A stretch of DNA of 40,265 nt, from contig WQYR01000004.1 of assembly GCA_009781145.1 (NCBI GenBank), positions 1 to 40,265 of the forward strand, in the 5' to 3' direction. Numbering within the stretch: the first letter of the stretch is position 1; the number at the start of each line of letters is the position of its first letter. Positions 8,212 through 15,909 of this stretch are shown piece after piece. The position numbers and the translations under genes were made by a program. The notes below the pieces were generated by a model. That model did no database searches and was not told where the DNA came from. It saw nothing but the letters and a program-made list of their open reading frames with translations. The stretch comes from Propionibacteriaceae bacterium (GTDB lineage: Bacteria; Actinomycetota; Actinomycetes; Propionibacteriales; Propionibacteriaceae).

Positions 8212-8945
8212 TTCGCGTCCCCTTCCGTTAGCTGCAGGAAGGCGCTCTCCAGGTCGGGTGACCCGGCCGCGTCGAGTATCGCCTGATGGTCGCCCTCGAC
8301 GGCGATCACTCCATCGATCAGGACGCCGATGAGGTCGGCCAGTTGGGTCGCCTCGTCCATGTATTGCGTTGTCAGCATTATCGTGCGGCCCTGGGTGGCC
8401 AGGTCCTTGATGGCGGCCCAGACTTCCCGCCGTCCTGACGGGTCGAGCCCCGTCGTCGGCTCGTCAAGAAAGACGACCTGGGGGTCGCCGATCAGGCTCA
8501 TGGCAATGTCGAGGCGGCGCTTCATGCCTCCCGAGTATGTTCCGACTGGCTTGGCGGCGGCGTCAGCCAGGTTGAACCGCTCAAGCAGTTCGTCGGCCAG
8601 GGCGCCTGGATGCTTGACGTGGCGCAGCCGGGCGATCAGCACCAGGTTCTCCTTGCCAGTCAATATCGTGTCGACGCAAACGCTCTGACCCGTCACCGTG
8701 ATGGCCTGCCGCACCTGCGCCGCCTGCTTGACGACATCGAATCCCGCCACCAACGCCCGCCCCGAATCGGGCTTTTGCAGGGTCGTCAGAATGGAGATTG
8801 TGGTGGTTTTTCCCGCCCCGTTGGCCCCCAGCAGTGCGTAGACAACACCCTGGGGGACGGCAAGGTCGAGGCCGCGCAGCACATGGTTGTCGCCGAACGA
8901 TTTGTGCAGCCCCGCGATCTGGACCGCTGGTATGTCTTGGTTCAT
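8208..8945 (-). CDS. ABC transporter ATP-binding protein (DrrA-like)
   Basis: A 245-aa ATPase partner of the following permease. Walker A is GANGAGKTTT, the signature is YSGGMKRRLDIAMSL, Walker B with catalytic Glu is VVFLDEPTTGLDP, and the switch His region appears as LTTQYMDEATQLAD. These are hallmarks of the DrrA/CcmA branch. The protein is shorter than DrrA proper, which is about 310-330 aa, because it lacks most of the C-terminal regulatory extension. It begins 9 nt after the DUF1048 gene stop and overlaps the permease start. Confidence 0.95.
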   Translation of the reverse strand: MNQDIPAVQIAGLHKSFGDNHVLRGLDLAVPQGVVYALLGANGAGKTTTISILTTLQKPDSGRALVAGFDVVKQAAQVRQAITVTGQSVCVDTILTGKENLVLIARLRHVKHPGALADELLERFNLADAAAKPVGTYSGGMKRRLDIAMSLIGDPQVVFLDEPTTGLDPSGRREVWAAIKDLATQGRTIMLTTQYMDEATQLADLIGVLIDGVIAVEGDHQAILDAAGSPDLESAFLQLTEGDAK

Positions 8946-8954
8946 ATCGCCTCC

Positions 8955-9305
8955 TCACCTGCCGAAATGCTGGGCAACGCGGTCGTTCAGTTGCTGGCTC
9001 ATCTTTCCGGCCCAGGTTTGCGCTTGGATCGCCGTCATGACGTCGCGGGCGAAGCCTGCCACGTCGTCCCCCGTTACCTCAAGGACGGGACGGTGCGCCG
9101 CCACTCCCTCCTCGAATAGCTCAAGAATGGCCTGCAGCACCGTCACAGACTGGGCGTCCATGGCGACGTTGAACAGAAACTTTTGGATCTGCTCCATGAC
9201 GAAGCGATAGTCGTCGGGCAGCGACTCGACCCGCGCCCGGTAACCGCGCCAGGCCTGCTTTGAGACTTTTGTGTCCTTGTAGAAGCCTCGAATCTTGTCA
9301 ATCAT
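8955..9305 (-). CDS. DUF1048 family protein
   Basis: A 116-aa small helical cytosolic protein. The pattern GYRARVESLPDDYRFVMEQIQKFLFN matches DUF1048, a family repeatedly found directly downstream of PadR regulators and upstream of ABC exporters. Function is unknown; it may act as a partner or effector of the PadR repressor. The start overlaps the padR stop by 8 bp, so the two are translationally coupled. Confidence 0.85.
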   Translation of the reverse strand: MIDKIRGFYKDTKVSKQAWRGYRARVESLPDDYRFVMEQIQKFLFNVAMDAQSVTVLQAILELFEEGVAAHRPVLEVTGDDVAGFARDVMTAIQAQTWAGKMSQQLNDRVAQHFGR

Positions 9306-9627
9306 TGCCGTTCTCCTTGATGTCTTGAAGGCGTGTCGAGATGAACTCCCAGCGTTGCCAAAAGCCCTCCAGCGCGGCCTCGCCGGCGGTGTTCAGCGTG
9401 TAGACCTTGCGCGGCGGCCCCACCTCTGAGCGTTGCTGCATGACTTCCACGCAGCCCTTCTTTTCCAGGCGCAACAGGATCGGGTACACCGTGCCTTCCG
9501 ACACGGACGCGAACCCTGCCCCATTCAGCGCCCGGACGATCTCGTAGCCGTAAGTCGACCGGTGCCGCAAAATCTGCATGACCGCGCCCTCCAGCACTCC
9601 CTTGAGCAGTTCAGTAAGGTCGTCCAT
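9298..9627 (-). CDS. PadR-family transcriptional regulator
   Basis: A 109-aa winged-helix repressor. The family signature is visible: ILRHRSTYGYEIVRAL, then GFASVSEGTVYPILLRLEKKGCV for the recognition helix and wing, then the R-K-Y/V-Y beta strand GPPRKVYTLNTAGEAAL. A strong AGGAGG-type ribosome site (ggaggtga in reverse complement) precedes the ATG at 9627. It is the first gene of the exporter operon and probably autoregulates it, with the exported compound as inducer, as is usual for PadR-drr-like sets. The promoter lies in 9628-9660 next to a palindromic repeat. Confidence 0.92.
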   Translation of the reverse strand: MDDLTELLKGVLEGAVMQILRHRSTYGYEIVRALNGAGFASVSEGTVYPILLRLEKKGCVEVMQQRSEVGPPRKVYTLNTAGEAALEGFWQRWEFISTRLQDIKENGND

Positions 9628-9643
9628 CTGTCACCTCCTTTGT

Positions 9644-9683
9644 CGTCATCCGGCGAGATTCTGCGACTTCGCGCAGAATGACG
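9644..9683. repeat. palindromic dispersed repeat, second copy
   Basis: A 40-bp element with outer arms CGTCAT/ATGACG and an inner stem ATTCTGCG (9658-9665) / CGCAGAAT (9672-9679) around a 6-nt loop. It belongs to the same family as 7256-7366. It separates the padR promoter from the downstream repeat-protein ORF. Confidence 0.85.
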
Positions 9684-9703
9684 CGGCAGTTACCTCGTAA
9701 CGC

Positions 9704-10588
9704 TTGGTACCAGTACAGCGTATCACCAGGTACCGCCTGGCTCGCCGACTGCCGGCGAAAAAGGCTCACCGTGTTATCTGCAACGAGTTGGTTCCCCTGG
9801 CTGACCGGTTTCCGGACGACGCGGAGATCAATACGGAGCTCGCCAAGGCGTGGTACAACCTGGCCCTCAACTTGAAAGCGAATAAAGCCGGCCGCGTCAT
9901 TGACGGCGAGTTGGCGCCTTTTGCCGCCCGGTTCCCCGATGACCAAGAAATCAACGGATGGCTGGCCACCGCCCTGTTTAATCTGTTGGTCGACCTGCCG
10001 ATTGACCAGGCCCACCGGTGGGTCAACGAGTTGGCGTCCGTGGCTGCCCGATTCCCGCAGAACGAGGGCATCAACCTGGAGTTGGCCAAGGCGCTGTACA
10101 ACATGATTGTTGATCTGCCACCCGATCAGGGCGGCCAGATCTTCAACCAGCACCTGGCGCCCCTGGCGGCCCAGTTCCCCGACGATGCCAAGATCAATCT
10201 GATAACTGCTCAAGCAATCGTCCGCCTCGCCCAAACCCTGCCCCATCAACCCGCTCGTAACTTCATCAACAGCGCGCTATCACCGCTGACGGCACGTTTT
10301 CCACGCGACGCCGCCATCAACTGTGAACTGGCGAAGGCGGTCGTCAACTTGGCCCTCGATAGGCCGCCGGATCAGGCTCGCGTCATCATCGACGACGTCC
10401 TGAAGCCACTGGCCGCGCGGTTCCCGGATGATCCGGAGATAAACCTGCGACTCGTCAAAGGTCTCTACAACATGACGGTTGACATGCCCTCAGATCAGGC
10501 GAAACTGGTTGTTGATCATGAAATGGCCCCACTGGCGGCCCGCTTCCCTAATAACTCTGAGATGAAGGCCTTCCTCGATCTGCAGTGA
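9704..10588 (+). CDS. 41-residue tandem-repeat protein, probably 5'-truncated
   Basis: A 294-aa ORF made almost entirely of about six and a half helical repeats of 40-41 residues. The consensus is LAARFPDDxEINxxLAKALYNxxVDLPxDQAxxVIxxxLAP. It looks TPR/alpha-solenoid-like and is probably a protein-interaction scaffold. The only in-frame start is TTG at 9704, just after an in-frame TAA (9698), and there is no Shine-Dalgarno. The N terminus (YRLARRLPAKKAHRVICNELVPLADRFPDD) begins in the middle of a repeat unit, which suggests the true 5' part was lost when the palindromic repeat at 9644 arrived. It has no signal peptide or membrane segment. Expression is doubtful. Confidence 0.65.
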   Translation: MVPVQRITRYRLARRLPAKKAHRVICNELVPLADRFPDDAEINTELAKAWYNLALNLKANKAGRVIDGELAPFAARFPDDQEINGWLATALFNLLVDLPIDQAHRWVNELASVAARFPQNEGINLELAKALYNMIVDLPPDQGGQIFNQHLAPLAAQFPDDAKINLITAQAIVRLAQTLPHQPARNFINSALSPLTARFPRDAAINCELAKAVVNLALDRPPDQARVIIDDVLKPLAARFPDDPEINLRLVKGLYNMTVDMPSDQAKLVVDHEMAPLAARFPNNSEMKAFLDLQ

Positions 10589-10677
10589 TGGACATCGCCC
10601 AGCTACAGGGCTTTTGGCACCTGCCGTCGCGTCGGTTACTAAGATGACGGGCAGCAAACATCCAATCAGGAGGAACT

Positions 10678-11037
10678 GTGAAGGGCTTTAAAGAATTTCT
10701 CATGCGGGGCAACGTCGTTTCACTGGCCGTGGCGGTCATCGTTGGCACCGCATTCACTGCCGTGGTGACGGCTTTCAGCAAGCTCATCATGAGCATCATC
10801 GGCTTGGTTTTCGGCGAGCCGAACTTTGACGGGTTGAACATCGGGCCAGTCAACATCGGGGTATTCATCACAGCCGTCATCAACTTCCTTCTGATTGCTG
10901 CCGTCGTTTACTTCCTGATCGTCAAGCCGATGGCCATGCTGGAGGCCCGCAAACCCAAGCCGGCCGACGAGCCCGTCCCGCCAACAACCGAAGAACTGCT
11001 GACGCAGATCCGCGATCTGTTGGCGAAGGACGGCTAG
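10678..11037 (+). CDS. mscL: large-conductance mechanosensitive channel
   Basis: A 119-aa membrane protein forming a homopentameric emergency valve that opens under hypo-osmotic stress. It has the typical N-terminal amphipathic helix KGFKEFLMRGNVVSLAVAVIVGTAFTAVV (TM1, pore-lining) and TM2 (VFITAVINFLLIAAVVYFLIV). A charged C-terminal helix (TTEELLTQIRDLLAKDG) completes it. GTG start at 10678 with a strong AGGAGGA 4-5 nt upstream. A possible promoter, TTGGCA-N17-TACTAA, lies at 10614-10642. It is a single gene, convergent with hsp20. Confidence 0.96.
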   Translation: MKGFKEFLMRGNVVSLAVAVIVGTAFTAVVTAFSKLIMSIIGLVFGEPNFDGLNIGPVNIGVFITAVINFLLIAAVVYFLIVKPMAMLEARKPKPADEPVPPTTEELLTQIRDLLAKDG

Positions 11038-11048
11038 TCGGGCACACT

Positions 11049-11456
11049 TCAGGCGGTCGTCACCGCGATCTTGCGCGGCTTGGCCTCTTCGGCCACGGGG
11101 ATCGTCAGCGTCAACACACCGTCGGTGTAGTTGGCTTCGATCTTGCCAAGATCAAGGCCCGAGCCAAGCGAGATCTGGCGAGCATAGGTGCCGAAGCTGC
11201 GCTCGCGGCTGACCCAGCCGCTCTTCTCGGCGGTGTCGTCCACCACCTCGGCAGCGCGCTCGGCGCGCACCGTCAACGTGCGGTCGTCCACGTCGATGTC
11301 GATCGACTTCGGGTCGACGCCGGGCAGGTCCATCTTGACGACGAAAGTGTCACCATTGCGGAAAAGATCCATCGGCATGCGGGTGTCCGACACAGTGCGT
11401 GAGACCGACGTAAACAAACGGTCGAGATCCTTGAACGGGTTATATGGCGTAGTCAT
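11049..11456 (-). CDS. Hsp20/alpha-crystallin small heat-shock protein
   Basis: A 135-aa ATP-independent holdase. The alpha-crystallin domain spans about residues 35-130: NGDTFVVKMDLPGVDPKSIDIDVDDRTLTVRAER, then SFGTYARQISLGSGLDLGKIEANYTDGVLTLTIP. The C-terminal partner-binding I-x-I/V appears as RKIAVT. The ATG at 11456 is preferred because GAGGAG lies about 12 nt upstream; an in-frame ATG at 11468 directly abuts that site. An HspR-type inverted repeat is found about 90 bp upstream, implying heat-shock repression. Convergent with mscL. Confidence 0.93.
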   Translation of the reverse strand: MTTPYNPFKDLDRLFTSVSRTVSDTRMPMDLFRNGDTFVVKMDLPGVDPKSIDIDVDDRTLTVRAERAAEVVDDTAEKSGWVSRERSFGTYARQISLGSGLDLGKIEANYTDGVLTLTIPVAEEAKPRKIAVTTA

Positions 11457-11537
11457 CTTGAGATTCATCTCCTCTAATCAGGGTGGCGCTGGTTTGCGCT
11501 CACGAGATTCAACCAGTCGCATGGGTCGGATATTCCC

Positions 11538-11562
11538 AAGTTGAGTGTACTAGACTCAACTT
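11538..11562. promoter_or_regulatory. HAIR-like HspR operator upstream of hsp20
   Basis: AAGTTGAGT-N7-ACTCAACTT is a perfect 9-bp inverted repeat. The core TTGAGT-N7-ACTCAA matches the HAIR consensus CTTGAGT-N7-ACTCAAG, with only the outermost base changed. It lies between hsp20 (leftwards) and the zinc-ribbon gene (rightwards). HspR is known to bind HAIR sites and repress dnaK, clpB and hsp20 in actinobacteria; occupancy here is inferred. Confidence 0.85.
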
Positions 11563-11647
11563 GCTCAAAACGTGCTTGGGCCGCAGACGCTGCTACATTT
11601 GGGACCACGACACATTCGGGCGAAGCAACGCAAAGGATGGTTTCACT

Positions 11648-11974
11648 ATGGTTTGTCATTTTGGCCACAAATGGAGCGAATGTATGTGCGACAAGTGCGG
11701 CATGATCCGCGACACGGGCCACGTCTGGGATGGTTGCGTTTGCAGCAAGTGCGGGTCAAAGAGCCATGACGAGTCCGCGCACGATTGGGAGTTTCTCGAA
11801 AGGGCAAGCCGCGACTCAACCCCATTTGACGCGTGGTATGGCGGTCATTTCGTTAGTGTGACGCCGGTTAGAAGCGAAGATACTTTCCTCTGCCGCAAAT
11901 GCGGCATGAAAAAGGTCGAATGGAACGAACGGGACGACATGGGCGGCGTCCTTAGCGGTGTCGAGCTGGACTGA
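11648..11974 (+). CDS. small tandem zinc-ribbon-like protein
   Basis: A 108-aa cysteine/histidine-rich protein. The start is ATG 11648 with AAAGGA 10 nt upstream; the ORF-track start at 11483 would run through the HAIR operator and is rejected. Three Cys clusters are visible: HKWSECMCDKCG, HVWDGCVCSKCG and FLCRKCGMKK. The first two form an H-x-W-x2-C-x-C-x2-CG repeat spaced about 18 residues apart. This suggests structural zinc binding. A longer, less conserved linker (residues 42-85) separates the third cluster. I recognise the repeat type but no assigned function. It could be co-regulated with hsp20 through the shared intergenic region. Confidence 0.72.
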   Translation: MVCHFGHKWSECMCDKCGMIRDTGHVWDGCVCSKCGSKSHDESAHDWEFLERASRDSTPFDAWYGGHFVSVTPVRSEDTFLCRKCGMKKVEWNERDDMGGVLSGVELD

Positions 11975-12075
11975 CGCATCAGCGTGGACGCGCATCGCAG
12001 GCCAAACGTTGAGCGTTCCAGACTCACCTTTTGCCCAACTTCCCTAGGCTAGAATGGGGGGACGGAAAGGCGAGC

Positions 12076-13290
12076 ATGGCAACAAAACCGACCATCACCC
12101 CTGGCAGCGGCCGGGCTCTGGTGCCTTCCGACCGCGCACGAGCGGCCATTGTCGGCCACCTTCGCGCCAAGAGTGGCACCATCGCCACTGCCATTGTCCA
12201 CGCCATCGGCGAAGACCACCCCTGGTACTCCGACCTCGACGCAGACTCGCGCAGTTGGATATCGATGATCGTCAGTGCCGCCGTCGACAACTTCGCCACC
12301 TGGTTCGATGACGACACGGACGAAGACGTCACCCCTGCCTCGATATTCGCCGTCGCGCCGCGCTCCATGACGCGGCAACTGACGCTCGGCCAAACCGTCG
12401 ACCTCGTGCGCACTTCCATCACCGCCATCGAGCGTCAGATCGACGAGTTGATGCCTAAGCCCGACCGCGGCCCGCTGCAGACGTCCCTTCTGTACTACTC
12501 AAGGCAGGCGGCCTTCGCGGCCGCCGAGGTATACGCCTGGGCAGCCGAATCGCGCGGCTCCTGGGACGAGCACGTCGAATCGCGCATCGTCGACGCGCTT
12601 ATGCGCGACCAGATCGACGAGGACATGCTGTCACGGGCCTCAACCTTGGGCTGGCCCGCGTCCATGCCGGTGGTTGTCATGGTTGGCGCACGACCTCGCG
12701 CCAAGGATCATCCCGCCGCGGTCGATGCGCTTCATCAGTGCGCCGAAGGCATCGAACAACAGGCACTCGGCGCCGTCCAAGGCGAGCATCTGGTTGCGGT
12801 CGTCAGCACCGGAAATGACGCTGACAGCACCGGGGGCGTCAGGTTGGCCAAGCAATTGCAGAATTGTTTCGGCCCCGGCCCGATCGTCGTCGGGCCTGTC
12901 GTAGCAGGCCTTTCCGAGGCGCACATTTCGGCGGTGGATGCTGCCTCGGGGGCGGCCGTGGTGAATGCCTGGCCTGAACACCCAGTCATCGTCACAGCAG
13001 ACAGTTTGTTGCCAGAACGCGCCTTGGCCGGAAACCCGGCGGCCCAGCAGGCTCTGGTCGGCGTGTACCGGCAACTGGCGGACGCAGGGTCCGATCTGCT
13101 GGAAACCTGCGCCGGCTTCCTCGACCACTCCGGCAGCATTGAGGCCACGGCGAGGGACATGTTCATTCACCCGAACACCGTGCGCTATCGCCTGAAGCGC
13201 ATTCAGGAAGTGACGGACTACTCCCCCGCCAACGCCCGGGACGCCTTCTTGCTGCGCCTGGCCCTCACTCTGGGGCGCCTGGCGGCATAG
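12076..13290 (+). CDS. PucR/CdaR-family transcriptional regulator
   Basis: A 404-aa cytosolic regulator. The C terminus carries the PucR-type helix-turn-helix: LLETCAGFLDHSGSIEATARDMFIHPNTVRYRLKRIQEVTDYSP, then RLALTLGRL. The middle (about residues 160-300) fits the GGDEF-like CdaR domain, and the N-terminal 150 residues resemble RsbRD-type helical sensor domains. ATG 12076 follows a GGAAAGG site; the ORF-track TTG at 12031 is less likely. This architecture matches actinobacterial regulators such as FasR of fatty-acid synthesis, but no fab genes are adjacent, so the target is unknown. Its 3' end overlaps the convergent yggS by 26 bp. Confidence 0.9.
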   Translation: MATKPTITPGSGRALVPSDRARAAIVGHLRAKSGTIATAIVHAIGEDHPWYSDLDADSRSWISMIVSAAVDNFATWFDDDTDEDVTPASIFAVAPRSMTRQLTLGQTVDLVRTSITAIERQIDELMPKPDRGPLQTSLLYYSRQAAFAAAEVYAWAAESRGSWDEHVESRIVDALMRDQIDEDMLSRASTLGWPASMPVVVMVGARPRAKDHPAAVDALHQCAEGIEQQALGAVQGEHLVAVVSTGNDADSTGGVRLAKQLQNCFGPGPIVVGPVVAGLSEAHISAVDAASGAAVVNAWPEHPVIVTADSLLPERALAGNPAAQQALVGVYRQLADAGSDLLETCAGFLDHSGSIEATARDMFIHPNTVRYRLKRIQEVTDYSPANARDAFLLRLALTLGRLAA

Positions 13291-13990
13291 GTCGCGGCCC
13301 GAAAATGGCCGTGCCGATTCGGACGATCGTCGAGCCCTCCTCGATGGCCCACTCGAAATCGCCCGACATGCCCATCGACAGTTCAGTCCAAGGCTCACCT
13401 GACGCGTCGCGCAACTGTGTCTGCACGTCACGTAGGCGCCTGAAGCACGCCCGCACAGCAGTCTCGTCCGGGCTGTTCACGGCCACCGTCATGAGCCCCT
13501 GCGGACGCAGGGACGAGAAAGGCCTCAAGCCCCGTGCCAGCGCCAAAGCATCGTCAGGCGCCACCCCATGCTTGGCCGCTTCACCCGAGGTGTTCACCTC
13601 GATTAGGACAGCCATGCCCCGCCCCAGCGCCTGCAGGCGGCGGTCAAGGGCCTCCGCGGTGCGCAGTGCGTCCAACGCCTGGAACTGACTGGCGAACTCC
13701 GCCACCAACCCGGCTTTGTTGGTCTGCAATGGCCCGATCAACACCCACTTGAGGCCGCGGCCGTCAAGCTCGCGCGCCTTGGTCGCCATCTCCTGAGGAC
13801 GGTTTTCGGCGAACCGCACTATTCCACTGCCGGCCGCCACTGCGGCGACGGCGTCAGCCGTTCGGGTTTTCGACACTGGCAGCAGCGATACCTCGAACGG
13901 GTCCCGTCCGACGCGGCGCGCGGCCGCCGCCACGCGCCGTTGAATGGCGTCAACGCGCGTCGCCAGAGCGGACGCATCCGTCATGGCCAT
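13265..13990 (-). CDS. YggS/PLPBP-family pyridoxal-phosphate homeostasis protein
   Basis: A 241-aa single-domain PLP-binding protein with the alanine racemase-like TIM-barrel fold. The PLP lysine lies in SLLPVSKTRTADAV. FAENRPQEMATKARELDG, WVLIGPLQTNK, VLIEVNTSGEAAKHG, LMTVAV and LSMGMSGDFEWAIEEGSTIVRIGTAIFG are the conserved phosphate-binding and barrel motifs. Two starts are possible: ATG 13990, or ATG 13984 which gives an ATGA overlap with the VWA gene stop. In many actinobacteria yggS sits by ftsZ; here it closes the moxR operon. Confidence 0.94.
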   Translation of the reverse strand: MAMTDASALATRVDAIQRRVAAAARRVGRDPFEVSLLPVSKTRTADAVAAVAAGSGIVRFAENRPQEMATKARELDGRGLKWVLIGPLQTNKAGLVAEFASQFQALDALRTAEALDRRLQALGRGMAVLIEVNTSGEAAKHGVAPDDALALARGLRPFSSLRPQGLMTVAVNSPDETAVRACFRRLRDVQTQLRDASGEPWTELSMGMSGDFEWAIEEGSTIVRIGTAIFGPRPMPPGAPE

Positions 13991-14937
13991 CGGGCCGCCA
14001 AAGAGACGACGCCCAGCCCGGCAATCAACGCAAAAAGAAGCGCCACCCCGGCCAGGCGCTCGGTGATCTCAGACAACTCCTCGACGTACCCGACGTCCTG
14101 GGCGATGGTTTGGTACACCGCTGAAAGATCAGACACCGACGACGCGGCGAACTTTTTGCCGCCGGACGCCTTGGCGATGTTCGACAGTTCGGCATGATTG
14201 ACCGGCACCCTTTGTCGCTGGCCATTTTCGATGATGTAGCCGTTGTCCGTGCCATAGGCGATCGTGTAGATGGGCACGCCCCGCTGCCCCGCCAGTTCGG
14301 CGGCCCCTGCCGATGGTTTGCCAGTGTTGGTCGACCCGTCCGACAGCAGCACGATGGCCCCTGGTGCCGGATCGTCCGGGTGCTGCGGGTCGGGCGGTGC
14401 CAGCTCCAACGCGCGCAGCGACGTGTAGATACCCTCACCGATAGCGGTGGACGGCTGCAACTGAAGCGAGTCGATGGCCCGCTTCGCGGCGCCTCGATCG
14501 GTACTGGGAGCCATGACGATGTTGGCCGTTGCCGCGAAACTGACCACGGCAAGGTTGAATGTCGCGGGCAGCAAGTCGACGAAACTGGATGCCGCCGCCT
14601 TCTCGGCGTCGATTCGGGTGGGCGCCACGTCGGTCGCCGACATGGATATCGACACGTCGATGGCGATGACGATGGTGGCACGATCCTTCGGCACGTTCAC
14701 CATGGCGGCGGGCTGGGCGTAGGCCAACACCAACGCGGCCAGCGAAAGCAACGAAGCGACCACCGAAAAGTGCCGCTTCCAGGCCGATTCGACGGGCAGC
14801 AACCGCGTCAGCCGACGGGCTCCGGTTGGGTTGCGCAGCCGCAACGACAACCCCGCATAGACAATCGCGATCGCTGGCACGAGCAGCAGCCACCAGAGCC
14901 TTTGCGGGCTCATGAATGAAAGGACCATCGCTACCAT
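13981..14937 (-). CDS. VWA-domain membrane protein (BatA/BatB-like), second paralogue
   Basis: A 318-aa protein with two N-terminal membrane spans (LWWLLLVPAIAIVYAGLSL and FSVVASLLSLAALVLAYAQ), a von Willebrand A domain (about residues 85-280) and a C-terminal span (GVALLFALIAGLGVVSLAA). The metal-ion-dependent adhesion motif is intact as AIDVSISMSATD (D-x-S-x-S), with the downstream Thr region (PSTAIGEG) and Asp (LLSDGSTN). It starts immediately after the stop of the preceding VWA gene and is clearly its paralogue. Such proteins are thought to work with a MoxR ATPase in envelope or complex maturation. Confidence 0.93.
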   Translation of the reverse strand: MVAMVLSFMSPQRLWWLLLVPAIAIVYAGLSLRLRNPTGARRLTRLLPVESAWKRHFSVVASLLSLAALVLAYAQPAAMVNVPKDRATIVIAIDVSISMSATDVAPTRIDAEKAAASSFVDLLPATFNLAVVSFAATANIVMAPSTDRGAAKRAIDSLQLQPSTAIGEGIYTSLRALELAPPDPQHPDDPAPGAIVLLSDGSTNTGKPSAGAAELAGQRGVPIYTIAYGTDNGYIIENGQRQRVPVNHAELSNIAKASGGKKFAASSVSDLSAVYQTIAQDVGYVEELSEITERLAGVALLFALIAGLGVVSLAARWP

Positions 14938-15909
14938 TTACGGCCACCTCGCTGCCATCGATACCGCTCCGAGTGCTGCCACCACGGCAAAGGCCAGGGC
15001 GTACAGCGCCCAGCGTGCCGTCACCTCTTTGTTGACGTCGTCGTAACCGACTTCGCTCTTCAACTGGTTGTAGACGTTGTTGATCTGGCTTACAGACGCG
15101 GCGTCATAGGCTTTCCCGCCGGTGACTTGGGCTATCTGGTTGAGTGTGGCCTTGTCTGGCGCCACGTTCGCCCGCTGCCCGTCGATGTCGACGTAGCCGT
15201 TGGCCGTACCGTAGGCGATGGTAAAGATAGGCACCTTCTTGGCGGCCGCGTTGTTGGCGGCCTCCATCGTGTCGAACCCCTTGGTGCTGGTGCCGTCCGA
15301 CAGCAGGATCATCAGGGCCGGTGCCGACCGGCCACTGGCATCAGGCGGAGCCTGCGCGATGGTGACCAGACCAACGGTGATGGCGTCCCCGATGGCTGTG
15401 CCGTTCTCGGTAGTCAAAGAATCGATTGACCGTAGCACCATACCGCGGTCGGTCGACGGCGGCCCGTACGACGAAGGCGAGCCCGCAAGCGACACCACCG
15501 AGACGTTGTATTGCGGCGGCAGTTGGTTGACGAAGTCGGTGGCTGCCGCCTTGGCGGCGTCCAAGCGGTTGGGCGAAATGTCGGTGGCCGACATCGACAT
15601 CGAGTTGTCGATCAGAAGCACGATGGTGGCCCGCTCGCGTGGCACCTTTTCAACACCCGCCGGACGTGCCCATGCCCCAGATATCAACACCAGCGAACAC
15701 AGCGCCATGGCCACGGTGACGTGACGCCGCCACTGGCTCTGCTTCGGCAGGACGGCCGCGAGCACTCCCGTGTTGGTGTACCGGATGCCCGAGCGCTTCG
15801 ACAGGTGCAGACCCACGATGTAAAGCGCAATCAGCAGCGGCAAGGCTAGCAGCGCCCAAAGGCGCCCGGGGGCGAAGAATTCGAATGGGCCAACCGGTGT
15901 CGCAATCAT
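14938..15909 (-). CDS. VWA-domain membrane protein (BatA/BatB-like), first paralogue
   Basis: A 323-aa protein with the same architecture as the next gene: spans LWALLALPLLIALYIVGL and VTVAMALCSLVLISGAW, a VWA domain with MIDAS LLIDNSMSMSATD, NGTAIGDAI and LLSDGTSTKG, and a C-terminal span. The start ATG 15909 is chosen because it overlaps the DUF58 stop as ATGA; the longer ORF start at 15993 would overlap DUF58 heavily. It is shorter than classical BatA because the membrane part is compact. Role inferred: MoxR-dependent folding or metal insertion at the membrane. Confidence 0.93.
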   Translation of the reverse strand: MIATPVGPFEFFAPGRLWALLALPLLIALYIVGLHLSKRSGIRYTNTGVLAAVLPKQSQWRRHVTVAMALCSLVLISGAWARPAGVEKVPRERATIVLLIDNSMSMSATDISPNRLDAAKAAATDFVNQLPPQYNVSVVSLAGSPSSYGPPSTDRGMVLRSIDSLTTENGTAIGDAITVGLVTIAQAPPDASGRSAPALMILLSDGTSTKGFDTMEAANNAAAKKVPIFTIAYGTANGYVDIDGQRANVAPDKATLNQIAQVTGGKAYDAASVSQINNVYNQLKSEVGYDDVNKEVTARWALYALAFAVVAALGAVSMAARWP

